A DNA stretch of 12,190 nucleotides from positions 1-12,190 of the forward strand of contig VAZR01000107.1 of assembly GCA_005888515.1 (NCBI GenBank), read 5' to 3'. Shown in pieces: positions 1 through 5,015 of this stretch. Positions within the stretch are counted from its first letter, which is position 1. Each line of letters begins with the position of its first letter. A program made the position numbers and the translations under genes. The stretch is from Alphaproteobacteria bacterium (GTDB lineage Bacteria; Pseudomonadota; Alphaproteobacteria; ATCC43930; CGMCC-115725). Under the pieces are notes generated by a model. That model saw only the letters and a program-made list of their open reading frames with translations, did no database searches and had not been told where the DNA came from.

Positions 1-546
1 CTTGGGTAGATCGGCCCAAATGTCGGCGGGGACCGGTGGACGGGCAGGTTGCAGCAGGCCGAGATGGTCGATAACGATGATCGTACCCTGGTGTCGCTGG
101 ATGTGCGGCAGCCCTTTGTCCAGGATGCCCCAGCAAAGCAAATTCACAGGCAATCCATGTTTGGCGGCGGCAGCGAAGGCGCGGTTCAAACCGGGGTGGT
201 CCGCGTCCATCGGCAAGCCGTCGCGCATTCGTATGCGAATGCCGCGCGCGCCTGGCGTTGCCGCCCATTTCGCCACCACATCGTCAATCGCTGGGTCGGT
301 GGCATCGACCGGCGTCACAACCCGGAACTTGTTCGGATAGGTATTGTAAACTTCGAGCGCGTAACTCGGATCGTATTCATAGGCGCTGAACGACGAGACC
401 ATGATCGCGCCGTCGACGCCGACATTGTTCATGGCAGCAACCATCTCTTCGCCCGTGGCGGAGTCGAGTCCGTGCGAGGGGCTGGCCCACGGCCGGCCGG
501 GATGATTTCGATCGAAGGGGTGAACCTGCACGTCTATGACTGGCAT
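1..546 (-). CDS. Amidohydrolase (Amidohydrolase_2 family), 3' end cut off by window edge
   Basis: The minus strand is open from an ATG at 546 to the left edge, 182 codons. Upstream of the ATG is a clear ribosome binding site, AGGAGG, with about 6 bases of spacing. The protein opens VIDVQVHPFDRNHPGRPW, the N-terminal beta strand of the Amidohydrolase_2 TIM-barrel family. In the subfamily I recall with this opening, the metal motif is Q-x-H (Q7, H9) rather than H-x-H. Further on are GARGIRIRMRDG, LPVNLLCWG and VIDHLGL (H161, a likely metal ligand). The family hydrolyses C-O, C-N or C-C bonds of lactones, anhydrides or cyclic acids, usually in the cytoplasm. No signal peptide is seen. The C-terminal part of the barrel lies outside the window. 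The substrate cannot be told: the only neighbour visible, across a 262-bp gap, is a stress-type gene. The family call is firm and the specific reaction is unknown. Confidence 0.88.
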   Translation of the reverse strand, partial: MPVIDVQVHPFDRNHPGRPWASPSHGLDSATGEEMVAAMNNVGVDGAIMVSSFSAYEYDPSYALEVYNTYPNKFRVVTPVDATDPAIDDVVAKWAATPGARGIRIRMRDGLPMDADHPGLNRAFAAAAKHGLPVNLLCWGILDKGLPHIQRHQGTIIVIDHLGLLQPARPPVPADIWADLPK

Positions 547-571
547 GGCCGTCCTCCTGCTTGCTCCCCGA

Positions 572-600
572 TTGTCCGCCATCGTGACCGGTTTGGACAA
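572..600. promoter_or_regulatory. Inverted repeat upstream of amidohydrolase, possible operator
   Basis: TTGTCC (572-577) and GGACAA (595-600) form a perfect 6+6 inverted repeat with a 17-base spacer. It lies 26-54 bases upstream of the amidohydrolase ATG, where a regulator could bind. No promoter boxes are convincing around it. A 6-bp match at this spacing could be chance, so the call is weak. Confidence 0.2.
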
Positions 601-701
601 CATGCTCCCACGCGGACCTTTGCTTTAAGCTGACCCGATTCGGCATTCCCCAGGTCCGCAGAGTTTATGAACTTAGATCGCTATCGAGATCGGAAATTTT
701 C

Positions 702-727
702 GGTGGTTTCGGGCCCCCGCAACCACC
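702..727 (+). other. Stem-loop (7 bp) upstream of terminator hairpin
   Basis: GGTGGTT (702-708) pairs perfectly with AACCACC (721-727), and the GC-rich interior can extend the pairing. It lies 14 bases before the terminator-like hairpin at 742-774, with no plus-strand protein gene upstream. Two tandem stems ending in a U-tract are a common layout for the 3' part of a small RNA. It may also simply be part of a compound terminator. No tRNA or known RNA family was recognised. Confidence 0.35.
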
Positions 728-741
728 TTCGATTGTTCTGC

Positions 742-774
742 AAGCCCGGCAGCCGAAAGGCCGCCGGGCTTTTT
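742..774 (+). terminator. Intrinsic terminator, stronger on the plus strand
   Basis: AAGCCCGGC (742-750) pairs with GCCGGGCTT (763-771). After one mismatch, GCC and GGC continue the stem to a GAAA loop (755-758). The plus strand ends in five T (770-774). On the minus strand the same stem is followed by only two T, so it would end the minus-strand DUF6496 gene (stop at 809) less well. The better direction is plus, yet no plus-strand protein gene precedes it. It may work both ways, or end a small RNA starting in about 600-700. Confidence 0.7.
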
Positions 775-808
775 CCGTTCGCGGCGCACGATGATCAGCG
801 CTGCGGGA

Positions 809-1189
809 TCAGCGGTGCAAGGCGCGTTCGAGCTGCTGCTTGTTCATCTTTGAGCGGCCCGGAATATCGCGGCGTTTGGCTTCCCGATAAAGCTCGCTCC
901 GGGTCTTGCCGTCGCCCGCTCGGCGCTGTGCGGTGTGCCGGCGTCCTTCGGCCGCGGCTTGACCGGTCTCGCCGCGCCGCTCCTTCTTTTTGGTGCGGCG
1001 CAAATTGTGGGCCCGCTCCTTCGGCGTATCATATTTCGAGGCACCGGCCTCACTGAGCGCGATCGCGACGGCCTGTTTCGGGTTTTTCACTTTGCGCGTG
1101 CCGCGCGCGGTCTTGAGCTCGCCATGCTTGAACTCGTGCATGACCCGCTCCACCGTTTTGCGTTGTGCCGGTGTTTGATGGATCGCCAT
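809..1189 (-). CDS. Small basic DUF6496-type protein with C-terminal Rho-N-like segment
   Basis: A 126-residue, very Lys/Arg-rich, soluble protein. The first half, with MHEFKHGELKTARG, VKNPKQAVAIALSEAGASKY and a following KERAHNLRRTKKKE, is the conserved pattern I recall as DUF6496. The last 30 residues (RSELYREAKRRDIPGRSKMN and the leucine-containing tail) resemble a Rho-N or SAP-like helical motif that often contacts nucleic acid. The middle, about residues 70-92, is low-complexity and charged. I chose the ATG at 1189 because AAGGAG lies 8 bases upstream. A TTG at 1192 is also in frame. The function is unknown. Basic charge and the Rho-N-like tail hint at nucleic acid binding, which is inference. 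It diverges from an EcfG-promoted SDR, so it may belong to the general stress response. Confidence 0.82.
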   Translation of the reverse strand: MAIHQTPAQRKTVERVMHEFKHGELKTARGTRKVKNPKQAVAIALSEAGASKYDTPKERAHNLRRTKKKERRGETGQAAAEGRRHTAQRRAGDGKTRSELYREAKRRDIPGRSKMNKQQLERALHR

Positions 1190-1257
1190 CAATCCTGCTC
1201 CTTGCGATTAGCGATGAGCCAGAACGCGTCATAGGACAGGCGTTCCGTTAACCGCGT

Positions 1258-1283
1258 GACGTCATAGCCGAGGGTTTAGTTCC
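1258..1283 (-). promoter_or_regulatory. Candidate EcfG-type promoter for the DUF6496 gene
   Basis: On the minus strand, GGAAC (1283-1279) is followed after 17 bases by CGTC (1261-1258), one mismatch from the EcfG consensus GGAAC-N16/17-CGTT. A second candidate nearer the gene, GGAAC at 1246-1242 and CGTT at 1226-1223, matches both boxes exactly but has a 15-base spacer, shorter than usual. At most one need be real. A shared stress control with the divergent SDR would make sense. Confidence 0.35.
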
Positions 1284-1316
1284 CCAATCGCCCGGTGCGA
1301 GATCGCCGTTCTTCAC

Positions 1317-1342
1317 GGAACCCGGCTTTCCGGGCGCCCGTT
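1317..1342 (+). promoter_or_regulatory. EcfG (general stress sigma factor) promoter upstream of SDR pseudogene
   Basis: GGAAC (1317-1321) and CGTT (1339-1342) are separated by exactly 17 bases. This is the consensus for EcfG/SigT-type sigma factors, which run the general stress response in Alphaproteobacteria. Transcription would begin near 1349, leaving a leader of about 27 bases with the GGGAG ribosome binding site before the ATG at 1376. The downstream SDR type (YghA/YdaD-like) is a frequent stress-regulon member, which supports the call. Confidence 0.65.
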
Positions 1343-1366
1343 CGGATTCGAGAGCCTCCGAACGGG
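1337..1366. repeat. Perfect 10-bp inverted repeat between promoter and SDR start
   Basis: CCCGTTCGGA (1337-1346) and TCCGAACGGG (1357-1366) are perfect inverted arms around a 10-base loop. The left arm contains the EcfG -10 box CGTT, and the right arm runs into the ribosome binding site GGGAG (1364-1368). Since the predicted start of transcription (about 1349) lies after the left arm, the RNA from this promoter could not fold the hairpin. A DNA operator, or a hairpin in a longer read-through transcript, are the alternatives. Confidence 0.5.
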
Positions 1367-1375
1367 AGCACGACA

Positions 1376-2162
1376 ATGCGCGACGACGATCCGAAAGAAG
1401 CCGGCGCCAAACCGCCGTTCAAACCGCAGCAGCAGGAGCCGCCGGGACAGACCCGCGAGATGGATCCGCGGCCCGATCACGGCGAGCATTCCTATCGCGG
1501 CAGCGGCAAGCTCGAGGGCCGTGCGGCATTGATCACCGGCGCCGATTCCGGCATCGGCCGGGCCGTGGCGATCGCCTTTGCACGCGAGGGCGCCGACGTG
1601 CTGATCAGCTACCTCGAAGAGCATGACGATGCCAAGGAAACCGCGCGCTGGGTCGAGCAGGCCGGGCGTAAGGCAGTGCTGATGGCGGGCGATGTCGCCG
1701 ACCCGGCGCATTGCCGGGCGCTCGTCGCGCGGGCGGTCAAGGAATTCGGGCGGCTCGACGTCCTGGTCAACATGGCGTCGATCTATCGCGAGAAGGCGAT
1801 CGACGCGTTGACGCTGGAAGATTGGGACACGCAGATGGCGGTTGATCTCCGCGCCGCCTGGCTCTGTTCACATGCGGCCATTCCGCATATGCGGCGCGTA
1901 CATGGCGGCCGCATCGTCAATTTTTCCGATTGGGTCGCGCGGAGCGGGCGTCAATTGCGTCGCGCCCGGGCCGATCTGGACACCGCTGATCCCATCGACG
2001 ATGGCGGGAGAAACGGTCGAGACATTCGGCAAGAACACGCCGCTCGGGCGGCCCGGCCAGCCGGCCGAACTGGCACCTGCCTATGTGCTGCTCGCCAGCA
2101 ATGACGGCAGCTACATCACGGGCGCGATGATTCCGGTGACCGGCGGCCGACCCATGCTGTGA
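1376..2162 (+). pseudogene. Short-chain dehydrogenase (YghA/YdaD-like SDR), inactivated by internal deletion and frameshift
   Basis: The ATG at 1376 has GGGAG 7 bases upstream. The first frame gives the linker typical of YghA/YdaD-type SDRs (PPFKPQQQEPPG, DPRPDHGEHSYRGSG), the cofactor motif TGADSGIG (residues 54-61) and LDVLVNMAS. It then reads to GGRIVNFSDWVARSG, near 1946. From there the homology moves to another frame: GVNCVAPGPIWTPLIPSTM, TPLGRPGQPAELAPAYVLLA and SYITGAMIPVTGG, ending at the TGA at 2160-2162. The segment between, which holds the catalytic YxxxK in all active relatives, is missing, about 30-35 residues by my memory of the family. The first frame continues as nonsense to 2104. 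The product cannot be a working oxidoreductase. The middle part (NMASIYREKA to NFSDWVARSG) resembles a different SDR group, so the gene may be a recombinant. An assembly error is possible but would not explain the missing segment alone. Confidence 0.8.
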
Positions 2163-2222
2163 GTTGACGTCGCCCGTCCCTGCCCCCTTGATGCGGCATC
2201 GTAAAGCGCAGGGGTTGCAGCG

Positions 2223-2732
2223 ATGGCGGATAGCAAGGGTTTCGACCGGCGGCAGCACCGTTTCCCAGAGAGCCGATATTTCGAGGATCTCGCGGTTGGC
2301 GAGCGCTTCTATATTCCGAGCCGAACCGTGACCGAGGCCAATTTCGCCGCGTTCCAGACGGTCTCGGCCGATAACCACCCGATCCATTACGACATTGAAT
2401 ATTGCCGCGAGCGGGGTCATCCCGGTCCGCTGGCGCACGGATTTCAGGTGCTGTGCTTCACCGCGGCCGGCGCCGGCACCTTCGCGCATGTGATTGGCGA
2501 CTCGCTGATCGCCTTTATCGAGCAATCATCGAAATTCCTGAAACCGGTCTACCCCGGCGACACGCTGTATCCGAGTCTTGCAGTCGCAGCATTGACACCG
2601 CAGCGCACGACCGGCGTTGCGGCGATCGCGGTCACCGTGCACAACCAGAGGAACGAATTGGTCCTGACCGGCGAGCAGAAATACCTGCTGAGGAAACGCA
2701 ACGCCGACGCGCTGGTCAGCGCGCCTCGATGA
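2223..2732 (+). CDS. MaoC-like hotdog-fold (R)-enoyl-CoA hydratase/dehydratase
   Basis: A 169-residue single hotdog domain. The hydratase signature is present: TVSADNHPIHYD gives the D50-x4-H55 catalytic pair, followed by GPLAHGFQVLC. FLKPVYPGD (the strand after the central helix) is also typical. Proteins of this family add water to trans-2-enoyl-CoA or the reverse, in the cytoplasm, in fatty acid, polyhydroxyalkanoate or branched acyl-CoA metabolism. The exact acyl-CoA cannot be told. The ATG at 2223 has AGGGG 8 bases upstream. The gene starts 60 bases after the broken SDR and could share its transcript. Its last 17 bases overlap the end of the threonine aldolase gene on the other strand. 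Nothing in it looks damaged. Confidence 0.88.
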   Translation: MADSKGFDRRQHRFPESRYFEDLAVGERFYIPSRTVTEANFAAFQTVSADNHPIHYDIEYCRERGHPGPLAHGFQVLCFTAAGAGTFAHVIGDSLIAFIEQSSKFLKPVYPGDTLYPSLAVAALTPQRTTGVAAIAVTVHNQRNELVLTGEQKYLLRKRNADALVSAPR

Positions 2733-3765
2733 TATTGGCCAGGCGGTCGGCGGCGACGCGGCATTGCTCGGCGGTGACGTCGAGATGCGTGACCGCCCGC
2801 ACGGTGCGCGGGCCAAGCGCCGAGACCAGCACTCCGGCTTCCCTGGCGCCGGCCGCGATTGTCGCCGCATCGGGCAACTGATCCTCAAGCCGGAAGATCA
2901 CGATATTGCTCTGCACCGTCGCGAGATCGAGCATGAGACCGGAGACGCCGGCGAGCCATTGAGCGATCAGCCGCGCATTGGCGTGGTCTTCGGTGAGCCG
3001 CGCGACATTGTGGTCGAGCGCGTAAAGCCCGGCGGCGGCCAGGATGCCGGATTGCCGCATCGCGCCACCGAACATACGGCGGGCCCGCACCGCGCGCGCG
3101 ATCGTCACCCTGTCGCCGGCCAGCACGCTGCCGACCGGACACCCGAGCCCCTTCGACAAGGCAACCGAGACGAGATCGAAGGGCTGCGCCAGCGCGGCCA
3201 AGCTGAGCCCCGAGGCGGCGGCCGCGTTGAACAGCCGGGCGCCATCGAGATAAGTGGCGATGCCGGCCTCGCGCGCCGCGGCGCAGACCGCGACGGCATC
3301 TGCCTGCGGGAAGACGACCCCACCGCCGAGATTGTGGGTGTTCTCGATCGCAACCAGTCCGGTCGGCGGCAGCACGATGTGGCCCGGCGGTTTGACAGCG
3401 GCGCGGAAATCCGCGGCGGTGAACAGACCGCCATGACCGATCGCGGTGAACTGGACGCCGGAATTGGCCGCCCCGGCGCCGGCTTCATGCCACATCATGT
3501 GGGCGTCCTTGCCGAGGATCACCTCGTCGCCCCGCCGAGTCAGCAATTTCAGCGCGATCTGGTTGGCCATCGTGCCGCTCGGAACAAACAGCCCGGCCTC
3601 CTTGCCAAGCAATTCGGCGATCCGCTGCTGCAGCCGATTGACTGTGGGGTCTTCGCCGTACTGATCGTCGCCAACCGGCGCTTCCGCCATTGCCCGCCGC
3701 ATCTCCGGCGAAGGGCGGGTCACGGTGTCCGAGCGTAGATCGATCGGCTCAATGGCATCGGCCAT
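2716..3765 (-). CDS. ltaE: Low-specificity L-threonine aldolase (PLP-dependent)
   Basis: A 349-residue protein of usual family length. It cleaves L-threonine/L-allo-threonine to glycine and acetaldehyde in the cytoplasm, using pyridoxal phosphate. Visible motifs are IDLRSDTVTRP (residues 8-18), GDDQYGEDPTVNRL, FVPSGTMANQIAL, IENTHNLGGG, YLDGARLFNA (D174 pairs with the PLP ring nitrogen) and VSVALSKGLGCPVGS, where K205 forms the Schiff base. RAVTHLDVT near the C-terminus carries the substrate-binding Arg. The frame stays open upstream to 3990, but the ATG at 3765 has GAGGAA about 6 bases upstream and begins exactly where family homology begins, so I chose it. The gene is divergent from the TAXI receptor and convergent with the MaoC gene. 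No operon partner is visible on this strand. Confidence 0.93.
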   Translation of the reverse strand: MADAIEPIDLRSDTVTRPSPEMRRAMAEAPVGDDQYGEDPTVNRLQQRIAELLGKEAGLFVPSGTMANQIALKLLTRRGDEVILGKDAHMMWHEAGAGAANSGVQFTAIGHGGLFTAADFRAAVKPPGHIVLPPTGLVAIENTHNLGGGVVFPQADAVAVCAAAREAGIATYLDGARLFNAAAASGLSLAALAQPFDLVSVALSKGLGCPVGSVLAGDRVTIARAVRARRMFGGAMRQSGILAAAGLYALDHNVARLTEDHANARLIAQWLAGVSGLMLDLATVQSNIVIFRLEDQLPDAATIAAGAREAGVLVSALGPRTVRAVTHLDVTAEQCRVAADRLANIIEAR

Positions 3766-3863
3766 TCGCGGTTCCTCGGTGGCAATTAGACGGCGGAGGC
3801 TAAACGAGATCGGCTCCGCGGCAAATCTAGCGCCCAGGGTTAGGTTGCAATCGGCAGTAAAGC

Positions 3864-4976
3864 ATGCTGTCATCGCCCATGGCTGTCTCACCGCGTGAGA
3901 CGATGGTCGGGATCTGGAAGTATTGCTGGCGCGGCATGGCCTGCGCCAGTTTGCTTTTGATGATGGTCGTGTGTATTGCGGCCGCAGCACCGGACGCGCG
4001 CTTTTTCCGGATCGGCACGGCAGCGACCGGCGGCAGCTTCTTCGAAATCGGCGGGGTCGTGGCCGGCGCCATCTCGGGCCCGACCGGAGGCCCGGCCTGC
4101 GGTCATGGCGGCAGTTGCGGGGTGCCCGGATTGGTTGCCGTAGCGCAGGCGACCCCCGGCTCGATCGAGAACCTCCGGCTGATCAACAGCGGCCAGATCG
4201 AATCCGGTTTCGCGCAGGCCGATCTGGCGGGCTGGGCTTATCACGGCAGCAAGATCTTCGCCGAGGCCGGGCCGCAGCGGCAGTTACGGACGATCGCCAG
4301 CCTGTTTCCCGAGGCCGCGCATCTGGTGGTGCGCGCCGACAGCCCGATTCATAAGCTCGCCGATCTCAAGGGCAAACGCGTCTCGATTGGCGAGTCCGGG
4401 TCGGGCACCGCGGCGGATGCGGTAGTTTTCCTGTCGAGCGCCGGGTTTCGCGAGAAGGATTTGACCCGCAAGTTTCTGCGACCCGGCCCGGCCGCCGAGG
4501 AGCTGAAGGCCGGCGAGATCGACGCGTTTTTTCTGGTCGGCGGCTACCCGGTCCCGGCGATCCGCGACCTTGCTTCGACGATCCCGATCCGCCTGGTCCC
4601 GTTCGACGATGCCTTGCTGGAGAAGCTCAAGAAGGATTTCTCGTTTTATCACCGTGCCGCCATTCCAGCGGGCCTCTACCCCGGCATCGATAGTGAAACA
4701 GTCTCGCTGGGATTCTACGCGCTGTGGCTGGTCAATGCCGATGTCGAAGCGGATCTGGTCTATGCAATAACCCAGTCGCTGTGGCATCAGGGGACCAGAA
4801 GGCTCCTCGACGCCCTCGATCCGCTCGGCAAGCGCATTCAGCTCAGCGAAGCCTTGAATGGCTTGTCGGTTCCGCTGCACCCTGGCGCGGTGCGGTTCTA
4901 TCGCGAACAGGGATTGCCGGTCGAGAACGCGCCGCGAGCGGCCGATGCCGGGGGCAGCGAGCAGAAGCAGCCCTAG
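3864..4976 (+). CDS. TAXI-family TRAP transporter solute-binding protein, orphan (no permease gene adjacent)
   Basis: A 370-residue periplasmic receptor. Residues 20-42 form a signal peptide (basic start, hydrophobic MACASLLLMMVVCIAAAA, likely cut after the alanines). The mature part begins RFFRIGTAATGGSFFEIGGV, the TAXI opening. It carries the variant segment with C79 and C85 (GPACGHGGSCGVPGL, then AVAQATPGSIENLRLI), which marks one alphaproteobacterial TAXI branch and may form a disulfide. Later come LKGKRVSIGESGSGTAADA and EIDAFFLVGGYP. TAXI receptors bind small organic anions for a fused DctQM permease, but neither neighbour is a permease. The ligand is unknown. The position 39 bases before soeA suggests a sulfur-containing acid, or a sensing role, and is inference only. 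ATGs at 3864, 3879 and 3903 all keep the signal peptide, and none has a strong ribosome binding site. Confidence 0.88.
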   Translation: MLSSPMAVSPRETMVGIWKYCWRGMACASLLLMMVVCIAAAAPDARFFRIGTAATGGSFFEIGGVVAGAISGPTGGPACGHGGSCGVPGLVAVAQATPGSIENLRLINSGQIESGFAQADLAGWAYHGSKIFAEAGPQRQLRTIASLFPEAAHLVVRADSPIHKLADLKGKRVSIGESGSGTAADAVVFLSSAGFREKDLTRKFLRPGPAAEELKAGEIDAFFLVGGYPVPAIRDLASTIPIRLVPFDDALLEKLKKDFSFYHRAAIPAGLYPGIDSETVSLGFYALWLVNADVEADLVYAITQSLWHQGTRRLLDALDPLGKRIQLSEALNGLSVPLHPGAVRFYREQGLPVENAPRAADAGGSEQKQP

Positions 4977-5015
4977 GGCCACTGCTCGGGCGTCAGGTGT
5001 CGCCGGCAATCGATC

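Noticed and set aside
377..646. Minus-strand frame of 89 codons across the amidohydrolase start
   Set aside because: It overlaps the real amidohydrolase start in another frame, and its translation is low in hydrophobic residues and not family-like.
660..740. tRNA or tmRNA fragment suggested by TTCGATT near 727-733
   Set aside because: The bases around it do not form a T-stem, and no acceptor or anticodon stem can be drawn.
2764..3738. Plus-strand open frame of 324 codons
   Set aside because: Complement of the threonine aldolase gene. The translation is Arg/Gly/Asp-rich with no family pattern.
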